In this document: one piece after another, positions 21,865-30,540 of the stretch | Position numbering within the stretch: position 1 is the stretch's first letter | How the letters are laid out: every line of letters starts with the position of its first letter | Source of the DNA: Flavobacteriaceae bacterium | GTDB lineage: Bacteria > Bacteroidota > Bacteroidia > Flavobacteriales > Flavobacteriaceae | Assembly: GCA_021647405.1 (NCBI GenBank) | Contig: JAKIUU010000022.1 | Span: 1-41,198, forward strand | Reading direction: 5' to 3' | DNA length: 41,198 nucleotides | Translations under genes and position numbers: made by a program | The notes under the pieces: model-generated | What the model saw: only the letters and a program-made list of their open reading frames with translations | What the model was told of the DNA's origin: nothing | Databases searched by the model: none

Positions 21865-22611
21865 ATGGATTTTACTTTAAAAATATGGCGTCAAGAAGAT
21901 GCCAATGCTCAAGGAAGCATGAAAGAATATAAAGTTACAGATATAGACTCTGATACTTCTTTTTTAGAAACCTTAGATGTGTTAAATCAGCAACTTGTAG
22001 AAAAAAACGAAGATGTTATTTCTTTTGATAATGACTGTCGCGAAGGAGTTTGTGGTACCTGCTCGTTGTACATAAATGGCGAAGCGCATGGCCCTAAAAA
22101 ATTGGTAACGACTTGTCAATTGTATATGCGCTCTTTTAAAGATGGTCAAACTATTTATATTGAACCTTTTAGAGCTAAATCTTTTCCTATTGTAAAAGAT
22201 TTAGTTGTAGACCGTAGTGCTTTTGATCGCATTCAGCAATCAGGTGGTTACACGTCATTTGATACAGGTGGGGCGGTTGATGCCAATGCCATACTCATTC
22301 CTAAAGAAGATGCTGCAGACGCTTTTGACGCAGCTGAATGTATAGGTTGTGGCGCTTGTGTGGCGACTTGTAAAAATTCAAGTGCTATGTTGTATGTCTC
22401 TGCCAAAGTTTCACAATTTGCTTACTTACCTCAAGGGCGTGTTGAAGCCACTGAACGCGTTATGAATATGGTAAATCAAATGGATGCCGAAGGTTTTGGA
22501 AACTGTACAAATACTGGTGCTTGCGAAGTTGAGTGTCCTAAAGGCATTTCTTTAGAAAACATTGCGCGTTTAAATCGTGAGTTTTTAAAAGCTACTTTAG
22601 TGCCAAAATAA
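21865..22611 (+). CDS. sdhB: Succinate dehydrogenase/fumarate reductase iron-sulfur subunit
   Basis: 248 aa from the ATG at 21865. The TTG at 21859 is only two codons upstream and is less likely. The [2Fe-2S] ligands are C58, C63, C66 and C84 (DCREGVCGTCSLYI, TTCQLY). The C-terminal ferredoxin-like domain has AAECIGCGACVATCKN and NCTNTGACEVECPKGI for the [4Fe-4S] and [3Fe-4S] clusters. It relays electrons from FAD in SdhA to SdhC. It ends the operon, followed by a clear terminator. Confidence 0.97.
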   Translation: MDFTLKIWRQEDANAQGSMKEYKVTDIDSDTSFLETLDVLNQQLVEKNEDVISFDNDCREGVCGTCSLYINGEAHGPKKLVTTCQLYMRSFKDGQTIYIEPFRAKSFPIVKDLVVDRSAFDRIQQSGGYTSFDTGGAVDANAILIPKEDAADAFDAAECIGCGACVATCKNSSAMLYVSAKVSQFAYLPQGRVEATERVMNMVNQMDAEGFGNCTNTGACEVECPKGISLENIARLNREFLKATLVPK

Positions 22612-22634
22612 TTACAGAAGTTTATAACTTTGTT

Positions 22635-22673
22635 AATCCCTAAATTATTAAATCTAATTTGGGGATTTTTTTT
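22635..22673 (+). terminator. Rho-independent terminator of sdhCAB
   Basis: AATCCCTAAATTA (22635-22647) pairs with TAATTTGGGGATT (22655-22667), 13 bp with one G-T wobble and a 7-nt loop, followed directly by a run of T to 22673. Confidence 0.85.
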
Positions 22674-22688
22674 AAAACAGTATTATAT

Positions 22689-22862
22689 ATTGTACCTACG
22701 GCACAATATTACATTACCCGATTTTATTTTTATATATTAAATCCCTGAAGGGATTTTTAGCCGCACTAAGTTAAACGTAATTTTATAAGTAGGTTTTGTC
22801 CCAGAGGGACAATATATTTATAATTAACATAATGATTATTACACTGTGCCTTTAGGTACAGC
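22689..22862. repeat. Array of four related hairpins at ~50-bp spacing
   Basis: Four small palindromes share a CC...GG core. They are 22689-22707 (ATTGTACC / GGCACAAT), 22739-22756 (AAATCCC-TGAA-GGGATTT), 22796-22812 (TTGTCCC-AGA-GGGACAA) and 22844-22862 (CTGTGCC-TTTA-GGTACAG). They start 50, 57 and 48 bp apart in AT-rich spacers. Similar GTCCC..GGGAC and GTACC..GGCAC units occur in intergenic DNA of Bacteroidota (general knowledge). No coding function is visible. Confidence 0.6.
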
Positions 22863-22869
22863 ATATAAT

Positions 22870-22989
22870 TTAACCCATTATTAAAAGGACAATTCCCATA
22901 ATAATAAATAAACCTATAATGACTAAATATTGCCATATATCTGTAAAATAGGGATAGTATTTTTGCCACGTTTTTTTTAAACCCATCAT
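22870..22989 (-). CDS. 39-aa single-pass membrane peptide, unknown function
   Basis: ATG at 22989, stop at 22870. The peptide is MMGLKKTWQKYYPYFTD, then a hydrophobic helix IWQYLVIIGLFIIMGIVLLI ending in MG. The layout is a basic N-terminus followed by one membrane helix, a real small-protein profile rather than random AT-rich reading. It begins 8 nt after the stop of the dehydratase gene on the same strand, so it should be co-transcribed. It is too short for usual ORF cut-offs. A longer ORF in another frame (22766-22969) runs through the hairpin array and is rejected in its favour. Function unknown. Confidence 0.6.
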   Translation of the reverse strand: MMGLKKTWQKYYPYFTDIWQYLVIIGLFIIMGIVLLIMG

Positions 22990-22997
22990 CAAATTAA

Positions 22998-23936
22998 TTA
23001 AAAGGGTAAGTTAGCTAAATCTACATTGCCTCCCGATAAAATAAGACCCACTTTTTTATTTTTAAAGCGGTTTTTATCTTTTAAAACAGCCGCAAAAGCG
23101 ACTGCCGATGAAGGCTCGACTACAATTTTTAAACGCTCCCAGATTAATTTCATCGCGGCAATTATTTCACTTTCAGACACGCAAATTATAGCCGATACGT
23201 ATTTTTGAATAATAGGGAAATTATTGTCTCCCAATTGCGTTCGCAATCCGTCGGCAATGGTATCAGTTGTTTTGTTCGATTCTATTTTGCCACTTTTTAA
23301 TGAACGATAAGCATCGTCTACTTCTTGAGGCTCTCCTGCAAAAGTTGGGCAATTTTTACCAAAATAATGTGCTGCTAAAGCTGTTCCGCCGAGTAAACCA
23401 CCACCGCCTACTGGTGTAATAAGAGCTTCTAAATCGGGGTGAGCTTTTAACAATTCCATTGTTGCCGTTCCTTGCCCAATAATTACGGGTATGTCATTTG
23501 ACGGATGTACAAAAGTAGCGCCTGTTTCTTGTAAAACTGCCTCAGCTTTTTCTTCTCGTGCAATAGGAGTCGATTCGCTTTCAATCACAATACCGCCATA
23601 ACCAATGACCGCTTCTTTTTTAACTTGTGGGGTATTTTTGGGCATAACGATATAAGCTTTTATCCCAATATTTCTCGCGGCTAAAGCCACGGCTTGAGCA
23701 AAATTTCCAGAGGAATGGGTCACTACGCCTCTTGTTTTTTGAACATCTGTTAATTGCAACAAAGCATTTGTAGCACCACGCATTTTAAAAGCACCCATCT
23801 TTTGAAAGTTCTCGCATTTAAAATACAATTCGGCACCCGCTATTTCATTCAATAACCGTGATGTCAAAACAGGTGTATTGTGAATATAAGGACTTATCCT
23901 TTTTTGCGCTTTAAGCAATTCTTCTTTGAAATTCAT
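22998..23936 (-). CDS. PLP-dependent threonine/serine dehydratase (or serine racemase-like)
   Basis: 312 aa, fold-type II PLP enzyme. The Schiff-base Lys is K51 in FQKMGAFKMRGA. The substrate loop is THSSGNFAQAVA (73-84), and the phosphate cradle GGGGLLGGTALAA is at 177-189. The C-terminal LILSGGNVDL holds the PLP-ring Ser. There is no C-terminal ACT regulatory domain, so this is the short catabolic or serine-racemase type rather than biosynthetic IlvA. It deaminates threonine or serine to 2-oxobutanoate or pyruvate. Substrate preference cannot be settled by eye. It diverges from the methionine aminotransferase gene. Confidence 0.92.
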   Translation of the reverse strand: MNFKEELLKAQKRISPYIHNTPVLTSRLLNEIAGAELYFKCENFQKMGAFKMRGATNALLQLTDVQKTRGVVTHSSGNFAQAVALAARNIGIKAYIVMPKNTPQVKKEAVIGYGGIVIESESTPIAREEKAEAVLQETGATFVHPSNDIPVIIGQGTATMELLKAHPDLEALITPVGGGGLLGGTALAAHYFGKNCPTFAGEPQEVDDAYRSLKSGKIESNKTTDTIADGLRTQLGDNNFPIIQKYVSAIICVSESEIIAAMKLIWERLKIVVEPSSAVAFAAVLKDKNRFKNKKVGLILSGGNVDLANLPF

Positions 23937-24015
23937 TTGATTATAACAATTAAGCTTATAAAATTAGTCATAATTTCAATTAAATCTTTAAATTTGAGTA
24001 CTAAGATTTACAAGT

Positions 24016-25173
24016 ATGTCTGCTATCAATAACGCTATTATATCAAAATTACCGAATGCTCAAACAAGTATTTTTGCTGTGATGAGTGGTTTGGCAGCTA
24101 AAGAAAAGGCACTAAATTTATCACAAGGCTTTCCCAACTTTAAAACTTCAGAAACTTTAATTAATTTGGTGAGCTCTGCTATGAAAAATGGCGTAAACCA
24201 ATACGCGCCTATGCCAGGTATTTTTAGCTTACGCGAAGCTATTGCAGAAAAAACAGAAAATTTATACCAAGTAAAATATAACCCCGATACTGAAATTACG
24301 GTTACAGCTGGCGCCACACAAGCTATTTTTACCATAATTGCGGCTTTTATCAATAAAGACGATGAGGTGATTATTTTTACACCCGCTTACGATTGTTATG
24401 AGCCCAGTGTTGAATTGTTTGGTGGCAAAGTACATTCTGTTGCCTTAAAAGCCCCCAATTATAAAACCGATTGGCAACAAGTAAAATCTTTGGTTAATGC
24501 CAAAACCAAAATGATAATTATCAATACACCTCATAATCCAACGGGAAGTATTTTACAAAAAGAGGACTTAATAAGCCTTCAAAACATTGTGAAGGACTCA
24601 AATATTATTATATTGAGTGACGAAGTTTACGAACACATTATTTTTGATGGCGAAACGCATCAAAGTGTGGTGCTTTATCCCAAACTGGTAAAACGGTCGT
24701 TCATAGTAAAAAGTTTTGGTAAAACTTTCCATCATACGGGTTGGAAATCGGGTTATGTGGCCGCACCTGCTTATTTGATGACAGAGTTTAGAAAAGCCCA
24801 TCAGTTTAATGTGTTTTGTGTCAATCATCCTATTCAAGTCGGTTTGGCACAATTTTTAAAAACACCTGATAATTATCTCGGTTTACCCGATTTTTATCAG
24901 CAAAAGCGCGATTATTTTTTAAGTCTTATTAAAGATTCTCGTTTTGAGTTCAAACCTGCCGGTGGCACTTATTTTCAGTTGCTGAGTTATAAAAACATAA
25001 GTGATGAAGGCGATTATGATTTTGCAGTAAGACTTACTAAAGAAAAGAAAATTGCGTCGATACCAATTTCTGTGTTTTATAAAGATAAATATGATGCTAA
25101 AATGTTGCGATTCTGTTTTGCTAAAACTGAAGAAACTTTAGAGCAAGCTGCAACTATATTAAATAAAATTTAA
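24016..25173 (+). CDS. Methionine aminotransferase (fold-type I, KAT/YbdL-like)
   Basis: 385 aa. Class I aminotransferase motifs are NLSQGFPNF near 34-42, TAGATQAIF at 98-106, NTPHNPTG at 170-177 (N174), SDEVYEHIIFDG at 201-212 and the PLP lysine K236 in SFGKTFHHTGWKSG. The C-terminal carboxylate-binding Arg is in KMLRFCFAK. The closest known group is methionine/glutamine transaminase and kynurenine aminotransferase. It probably converts 2-oxo-4-methylthiobutanoate to methionine at the end of methionine salvage. The adjacent omega-amidase, 12 bp downstream, supports use of glutamine as donor. Confidence 0.92.
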   Translation: MSAINNAIISKLPNAQTSIFAVMSGLAAKEKALNLSQGFPNFKTSETLINLVSSAMKNGVNQYAPMPGIFSLREAIAEKTENLYQVKYNPDTEITVTAGATQAIFTIIAAFINKDDEVIIFTPAYDCYEPSVELFGGKVHSVALKAPNYKTDWQQVKSLVNAKTKMIIINTPHNPTGSILQKEDLISLQNIVKDSNIIILSDEVYEHIIFDGETHQSVVLYPKLVKRSFIVKSFGKTFHHTGWKSGYVAAPAYLMTEFRKAHQFNVFCVNHPIQVGLAQFLKTPDNYLGLPDFYQQKRDYFLSLIKDSRFEFKPAGGTYFQLLSYKNISDEGDYDFAVRLTKEKKIASIPISVFYKDKYDAKMLRFCFAKTEETLEQAATILNKI

Positions 25174-25185
25174 AGTGCTAAAAAA

Positions 25186-25962
25186 ATGGAAAAACTTAGA
25201 ATAACACTTTTGCAATCTGACTTAGTTTGGGAAGACCCTTCAGAAAACATTAAAGCTTTTACCTTAAAGTTAAACCGCTTAAAAAAAGCTAGTGACATAG
25301 TCGTTTTACCCGAAATGTTTACGACAGGGTTTTCATTAAATTCAAAAGAACTGTCCGAAAAAATGACTGGTAAGAGTGTGACTTGGATGCGCAACAAGGC
25401 TAAAAAAATAGATGCGCTTATTTTGGGGAGTTTGATTATTGAAGAAGAAGGCTTTTATTTTAACAGGTTAATTGCCGCTTTTCCCAATGGCGATTTTAAA
25501 TATTACGACAAACACCATTTATTTACACTGTCTGGAGAAGATAAATTCTACACAGCTGGTCAAGAGCGTTTACAATTCAACTTTAAAGGATGGCATATTT
25601 GTCCACTTATTTGTTACGATTTACGCTTTCCTGTGTGGTCTAGAAACACAACAAATTGCGATGTGCTTATTTATATTGCCAGTTGGCCAAAACCCAGAAT
25701 TGATGCTTGGGACACCCTTTTAAAAGCCCGCGCCATAGAAAATATGACTTATGTTGTGGGCGTAAACCGGGTTGGAATTGATGGCAATCAATTGGAATAC
25801 TGTGGCCATTCTGCCGCATATGATTGTTTGGGTAAAAAACTAACTCCTGATAATGAAAACCAAGAAACAATAATTTATGAAGCTCTTGATAAAAATTACT
25901 TGTTGACAAATAGAAAAAAATTAAATTTCTTGAATGACCGCGATACTTTTGAAATTAACTAA
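25186..25962 (+). CDS. Nitrilase superfamily omega-amidase (YafV-like)
   Basis: 258 aa. The Glu-Lys-Cys catalytic triad is complete: E43 (VVLPEMFTTGF), K109 (YYDKHHLF) and C143 (PLICYDLRFP). Length and the SWPKPRIDAWDTLLKARAIEN segment fit the omega-amidase (YafV/NIT2) branch, which hydrolyses 2-oxoglutaramate to 2-oxoglutarate and ammonia. That product arises when glutamine donates its amino group, so the enzyme pulls the upstream transaminase reaction forward. The two genes form a small operon. It converges on the desaturase gene with one base between stops. Confidence 0.93.
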   Translation: MEKLRITLLQSDLVWEDPSENIKAFTLKLNRLKKASDIVVLPEMFTTGFSLNSKELSEKMTGKSVTWMRNKAKKIDALILGSLIIEEEGFYFNRLIAAFPNGDFKYYDKHHLFTLSGEDKFYTAGQERLQFNFKGWHICPLICYDLRFPVWSRNTTNCDVLIYIASWPKPRIDAWDTLLKARAIENMTYVVGVNRVGIDGNQLEYCGHSAAYDCLGKKLTPDNENQETIIYEALDKNYLLTNRKKLNFLNDRDTFEIN

Positions 25963-25963
25963 A

Positions 25964-26953
25964 CTATCGGGCTATCCATTTAAATTCGTAGGCTGTATTT
26001 GGCACCACCATGCGTTCTGTAATGCGGTACAAACGTTCGGGCAATCTCATTAAATAATCTCTAGCCTTTTCAGCTTCAGCTGATAATCCAGTAATTTTAT
26101 CAATTTCCCAAGTGGTGTTTAATTTTTTAATAATATCAATATAATCAAAACCAGTATACACACCAACACGCTGTGCTACAATAGAAAACTGGTCAAATAA
26201 ACTCGCTTTTTGAGTATTTGAATGTCTTAAATTCATAGCTGGCATCACAATTTTATGCTTCATCATATACTGAAAAGCCAACATCATTTCGTTGGGGTCA
26301 TATTTAAAAATTTGTTTTACAAATTCTGTGTAAGCCAAATGATGGCGCATCTCGTCGCCTGCAATAATTTTAGACATTTTTGCCAATAACTTATGCCCTT
26401 TTTTACGGGCAATTTTAGCCACATTATTGTGTGAAATATAGGTGGCCAGTTCTTGAAAACTGGTGTAAACAAAGTTTTTATACGGATCGCGTCCTGTGCC
26501 AATATCCATACCGTCGGCTATTAAATATTGGGTTGTAATTTCAACCTCTCGCATATTAACACGCCCAGATAAGTACAAATATTTATTGAGCAAATCGCCA
26601 TGTCTGTTTTCTTCGCCTGTCCATGCACGTATCCATTTGGCCCAGCCATTATCAGGTTTTTCATAATTTTTATTAGAAATACCGTTAATATCTAACAACC
26701 AAGACTCGTAAGTTGGCAAAGCTTCTTCGGTAATGGTATCGCCCACCAAAACCGTCCAAAAATCACCTCCTAATTCTTTAGAAATTTCACGTATTTCTTT
26801 AACTTCTTCAATAAAATTTACGCCTTGTGGATTTGGTAAAAAATCTGTTGGCTGCCAAATTTTATCTGGAGATATTAAAAACTTATCTACAAAAGCATCT
26901 ATGCTCTTTTCTAAGGTTTGCATAACCTCTAATCTGATATTGTGTAATGACAT
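25964..26953 (-). CDS. Acyl-ACP desaturase (diiron, soluble)
   Basis: 329 aa with the two carboxylate/His motifs of the ferritin-like diiron site: EENRHG (114-119) and DEMRHH (200-205), plus E168 and H175 in FQELATYISH. The family introduces a cis double bond (typically delta-9) into acyl-ACP using O2 and a ferredoxin. It is cytosolic and related to plant stearoyl-ACP desaturase. It would tune membrane fluidity. Length is normal. It is a monocistronic gene on the minus strand. Confidence 0.94.
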   Translation of the reverse strand: MSLHNIRLEVMQTLEKSIDAFVDKFLISPDKIWQPTDFLPNPQGVNFIEEVKEIREISKELGGDFWTVLVGDTITEEALPTYESWLLDINGISNKNYEKPDNGWAKWIRAWTGEENRHGDLLNKYLYLSGRVNMREVEITTQYLIADGMDIGTGRDPYKNFVYTSFQELATYISHNNVAKIARKKGHKLLAKMSKIIAGDEMRHHLAYTEFVKQIFKYDPNEMMLAFQYMMKHKIVMPAMNLRHSNTQKASLFDQFSIVAQRVGVYTGFDYIDIIKKLNTTWEIDKITGLSAEAEKARDYLMRLPERLYRITERMVVPNTAYEFKWIAR

Positions 26954-27039
26954 ATTTTTGATTTATAATGTGTAAAATTATTTCCTTTATTGAGATAAAA
27001 GAGCAAGTTAACAAAACCATTTTTTTTACCAATTCAACG

Positions 27040-27135
27040 GAAACCTCGACGCAGAGCATCGAGGAATTCTTTTCGATTAAGGAAACGCCAAAGAAAACTT
27101 TGGTGTTTTTTAAAATTGTCGCCTGAGGGCGCCGT
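27040..27135. repeat. Palindrome-rich intergenic repeat
   Basis: CCTCGA (27044-27049) pairs with TCGAGG (27059-27064). A second hairpin, GCCAAAG-AAAA-CTTTGGT, follows near 27088-27105, with a T-run after it. The first unit resembles dispersed Bacteroidota palindromes of the CCTCGA..TCGAGG kind. The second is shaped like a plus-strand terminator although no plus-strand gene precedes it, so it is best seen as part of the repeat. Confidence 0.4.
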
Positions 27136-27153
27136 AATATTTAGATGTGTTTG

Positions 27154-27588
27154 TTATTTAACAAACCACTGTTGCCAAGGAATTTTTGACAAAATAAACA
27201 GCAGCGCCAAACCGTAAAAAATAGCGATCGTTTTAAATTTAGCCTTATCGGATGTTTTCTTTTTGTGTTTAGAAAACCCCACAGTAATTAAAACTATGGC
27301 TAAAATCATCATTAAAGGATGCTCTACAACTATTAAACGCGCACTGGCATCATTCATAGTGGTACCCATACCAATCTCTCTCATATGCTCGTAAAAAGGA
27401 GATACATAATACATTATAAAGCCTAAGATTAATTGAATGTGTGCAAAAATAAGGGCAAAAAGTGCCAATCTTAAATCTCTTGTTTTAAATTCTTTGTTAG
27501 ATATAACGCCTAACAAGGCGTTAATAAAGGCGAAAACTAATACCAGTAGTACCAAATAAGCCCATCCTGAGTGCATGTGTTTAATCAT
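27154..27588 (-). CDS. Four-helix membrane protein, cytochrome b-like annotation
   Basis: 144 aa from the ATG at 27588 (MIKHMHSGWAYLVLLVLVFA); the upstream TTG-type extension to 27612 adds nothing conserved. There are four membrane helices. Conserved-looking histidines are in MIKHMHSG, FAHIQLILGF and VVEHPLMMI, with a final PWQQWFVK. Related flavobacterial proteins are commonly labelled cytochrome B, and paired helix histidines are compatible with heme, but this is unproven. It lies downstream of the TonB-dependent receptor gene, beyond a strong terminator, so it probably has its own promoter. Confidence 0.8.
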   Translation of the reverse strand: MIKHMHSGWAYLVLLVLVFAFINALLGVISNKEFKTRDLRLALFALIFAHIQLILGFIMYYVSPFYEHMREIGMGTTMNDASARLIVVEHPLMMILAIVLITVGFSKHKKKTSDKAKFKTIAIFYGLALLFILSKIPWQQWFVK

Positions 27589-27621
27589 AATAGTGTTTTT
27601 GATTTGGGGCAAATATAAATA

Positions 27622-27653
27622 AAAATCCCACGTCTTAAAAGACGTGGGATTTT
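27622..27653. terminator. Perfect 15-bp terminator hairpin after the receptor gene
   Basis: AAAATCCCACGTCTT (27622-27636) pairs perfectly with AAGACGTGGGATTTT (27639-27653) with only a 2-nt gap. The A/T ends give a T-tract in either direction. It terminates the large receptor gene on the minus strand. Confidence 0.85.
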
Positions 27654-27677
27654 AAAATAATTTTTTAGATTAAATTT

Positions 27678-30359
27678 TTAGAATTTAAATCTAAAGCTAA
27701 AGTTGTAAGTTCTACCGAAACCAAAGTAAACACGGTTTCTTACATCTACACCTCTCCAAGTAGTACTAGAATCAGTAGCAAGGGTATTTGTAGCCGATCT
27801 AGAAATATAATGTTGGTCAAACAGATTGTTAATGTTTAAACGCATTATTAAAGTATCAAATACCTTTTGGTGTTTGGTATTAAATGTATAGGTAAATCCA
27901 GTATTTACAAGATCGTAAGAAGGCAATTTTAAAGCTTGTCCTCCAGGAGATAAGAAATCAGTTGGATTTAAATTGGCGTATAAATTACCTGCATGTCTCC
28001 AGTTGGCATCCCATTTAAAGGTGCTAGAAGCCTTTAAAGTAAAGCCTAAACTGCTGGTAAATTGCGCTGCATCACCCACTTTTACACCATCAAGATGTAA
28101 TGTAACTGTATCAACAAGTGTTTGATCGCTTGTAAACACATCGGCTGAAATATTGTTTTTATATTGCCAGTCACCCACAGACACCATACCGTTTAAAGAA
28201 AATACACTTGAAGGGCGGTATTTAAAGTCTAATTCTAAACCTCTGTGTACTTCTTCAACATTCCTAAAACTAGCTGTACCATCATGGTCTGGACCTAAAC
28301 GAGATTTTGTTATCCAACGGTTTTTCCAAGAGGTGTTATAGGCATTAAAATGAAGCGAAAATTTATCATCACGATAAGTATAGCCAAATTCTTGTGCAAA
28401 AACCTTTTCGTTTTGAAGATCTGGGTTTAAATTGTTTCCAAAATGAATATAAACAGTACCAAAGTCTGGTTGTCTAGAATAGTAACCGCCATTAACAAAC
28501 ACACTGTTGTTGTCATCAATATTGATATTCATTCCTCCTTTAATATTTCCGCCTGTTAAATTCTTCCAAGAAGTTGCTTGGGTGGCAGGGGGTTCTTTAA
28601 AATACTCAACACGTTTGTATCCTTGGCTAGAAGCCGAAGCTTGAACAAAAGCAGTTATTTTGTCTTTAGAATATTCTACTTGACCAAATACACCTGCCCA
28701 ACGCACCAAACCGTCATTGTAATATTCAATTTTTTCTTGTTTGGTTATGTTTTGGAAAGGATTCCAACTTGGAGATGCTTCTACATAAGACCCAATGATT
28801 CTGTTTGGATTATTGCTATCACGGTTATCTAAATAATCCGAAGCCCCTAAAACATCATTAACCACACGGTAGTGAATACCTTTGTATGAACGCAAATCAC
28901 CTCCAATAGAATAGGTTAAATTTTCGCTGGCTACATTTTCATAATTAAAAATAGAGCCATACCAGTTATGAGAGTTCATTGAAGCACGTCGGGTAAAACC
29001 ATGACTGCGATCATTTACAAGATCACCTGTTCTTTGCGCACCAAAATCAGGTACATTACCACCAGAATTCCAAGTAACATAATCGTCAAATCTTAATAAG
29101 CCTGTTTCAGAATCTCTAAATTGGCCGTAATAATCTCTTCCACCATTAATTTTACCAATGGGTCCTGTACCACCACCGCGACCCCAAGAGCCATAAACAA
29201 TGGTAGAGAAAGTAGATTTTTCGTTTATTTTATAATCCCAGTTTACAGACATCACAGGTTTGTGATAAAAATTACGTCTCCAAGTATATTGTTTTCCTCT
29301 TAAATAACCCCAGTTATCGTTGTATTTAAAAGCAGGTTCGCCATCATTTTTAGGATTGTATTTAATATGGTCTTTTATTGAAGCCTCTCTTGAGTGTTGG
29401 TTGTGCCATTGTGGCGCACCTGTAAACACAAATTGGATGTTATTTTTATCGTTAGGCTCGTAACCTAAACCAATAAAATAATTATTGCCTTCAAATTCTG
29501 TTCCATCAGTATAACCATCACCATTGGTGTGACTAAACAAAATAGAGGCGGCAAAACCATTGTCTAATTTTCCTGTGTTATAAGAAAATAATTGTTTGGC
29601 ATAATTGTCAGTCCCTAAAGTATAAAGGAAGCTACCACCTTGTTTTTTCTCTGTAGTTCTGGTTACAACATTAATTGTACCCCCAACAGAAGAAATGGCT
29701 AATTTAGAAGACCCTAAACCTCTTTGTACTTGCATAGCGGTAGTAACATCAGACAAACCTGCCCAGTTACTCCAATATACCCAGCCATTTTCCATATCAT
29801 TAACAGGAACCCCATTAATCAATACAGATGTATTGCGTTGGTCAAAACCACGAATATTAACCCGTGCATCACCAAAACCACCACCTTGTTTGGTAGCGTA
29901 TACAGAAGGTGTTGTGTTTAAAATTTCAGGAAACTCTTGGCCTCCTAATTTTTCTTGAATGTCAGCAGCTCTAATTGTTGATACAGCCACAGGTGTTTTA
30001 CGTTCTGTTGCTAAATCAATTACGCCAGTAACAACCACTTCTGTTAAAGTTTCAGAATCGGCTTCTAATGTGATGGTGCCTAAATCTACAGTACCACCTG
30101 AAACGCTAAAAGAAACAGATTTAGTTGTGTAACCTAAAAAGGACACTTCTAAAGTTCCGCTTGCTACGTTTACGTTTAATTCAAATTTACCGTCAAAATC
30201 GGTTGTTGTACCTACAGAGGTACCTTTAACAACTACGCTTGCTCCTGGCAATGCGCCACTGTTGTCTTTAACTACACCTGTAAGTTTTCCTTGTGAAAAC
30301 ATTGCCGTTGATGTTACCAAAACGATAGCAACAAACAGCCATTTAGTAATTTTTTTCAT
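27678..30359 (-). CDS. TonB-dependent receptor with carboxypeptidase-like regulatory domain
   Basis: 893 aa from the ATG at 30359 (MKKITKWLFVAIVLVTSTAM signal peptide); the longer reading to 30389 is rejected because it puts ten residues before the signal. A regulatory-like beta-sandwich (about 25-105, LTGVVKDNSGALPGASVVVKG) precedes the plug (ETLTEVVVTGVIDLATERKT, VNIRGFDQRNTSVLINGVPVN, GSSKLAISSVGGTINVVT). A 22-strand-type barrel ends in RTYNFSFRFKF with the C-terminal Phe. It imports a ligand across the outer membrane using TonB energy. No SusD or transporter gene is adjacent, so the ligand is unknown. Confidence 0.95.
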   Translation of the reverse strand: MKKITKWLFVAIVLVTSTAMFSQGKLTGVVKDNSGALPGASVVVKGTSVGTTTDFDGKFELNVNVASGTLEVSFLGYTTKSVSFSVSGGTVDLGTITLEADSETLTEVVVTGVIDLATERKTPVAVSTIRAADIQEKLGGQEFPEILNTTPSVYATKQGGGFGDARVNIRGFDQRNTSVLINGVPVNDMENGWVYWSNWAGLSDVTTAMQVQRGLGSSKLAISSVGGTINVVTRTTEKKQGGSFLYTLGTDNYAKQLFSYNTGKLDNGFAASILFSHTNGDGYTDGTEFEGNNYFIGLGYEPNDKNNIQFVFTGAPQWHNQHSREASIKDHIKYNPKNDGEPAFKYNDNWGYLRGKQYTWRRNFYHKPVMSVNWDYKINEKSTFSTIVYGSWGRGGGTGPIGKINGGRDYYGQFRDSETGLLRFDDYVTWNSGGNVPDFGAQRTGDLVNDRSHGFTRRASMNSHNWYGSIFNYENVASENLTYSIGGDLRSYKGIHYRVVNDVLGASDYLDNRDSNNPNRIIGSYVEASPSWNPFQNITKQEKIEYYNDGLVRWAGVFGQVEYSKDKITAFVQASASSQGYKRVEYFKEPPATQATSWKNLTGGNIKGGMNINIDDNNSVFVNGGYYSRQPDFGTVYIHFGNNLNPDLQNEKVFAQEFGYTYRDDKFSLHFNAYNTSWKNRWITKSRLGPDHDGTASFRNVEEVHRGLELDFKYRPSSVFSLNGMVSVGDWQYKNNISADVFTSDQTLVDTVTLHLDGVKVGDAAQFTSSLGFTLKASSTFKWDANWRHAGNLYANLNPTDFLSPGGQALKLPSYDLVNTGFTYTFNTKHQKVFDTLIMRLNINNLFDQHYISRSATNTLATDSSTTWRGVDVRNRVYFGFGRTYNFSFRFKF

Positions 30360-30540
30360 GTTAATGTTTAGTTTTATATTATGTTGCAAAAGTGACTTAA
30401 AAAAGCATAAACAGTCTTAGGGAATTGTTAAGATTTTAAGTCAAATTCAATGCGAAAATACAAATTATTTAACAAATACTTAACAATTGTTATTAATTTA
30501 GTTTTGATTGTTAATTACTAGTTTGTTACAGCAATTAATT

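Noticed and set aside
22689..22862. CRISPR array
   Set aside because: The repeated units are hairpins with different sequences and AT-rich spacers of similar composition; there are no identical direct repeats and no cas genes.
22766..22969. 67-aa minus-strand ORF downstream of the dehydratase
   Set aside because: It runs through the hairpin array in a low-complexity Tyr/Asn-rich frame; the overlapping 39-aa frame at 22870-22989 is a better gene.
27088..27113. Plus-strand terminator after the desaturase region
   Set aside because: No plus-strand gene ends before it; the hairpin more likely belongs to an intergenic repeat.
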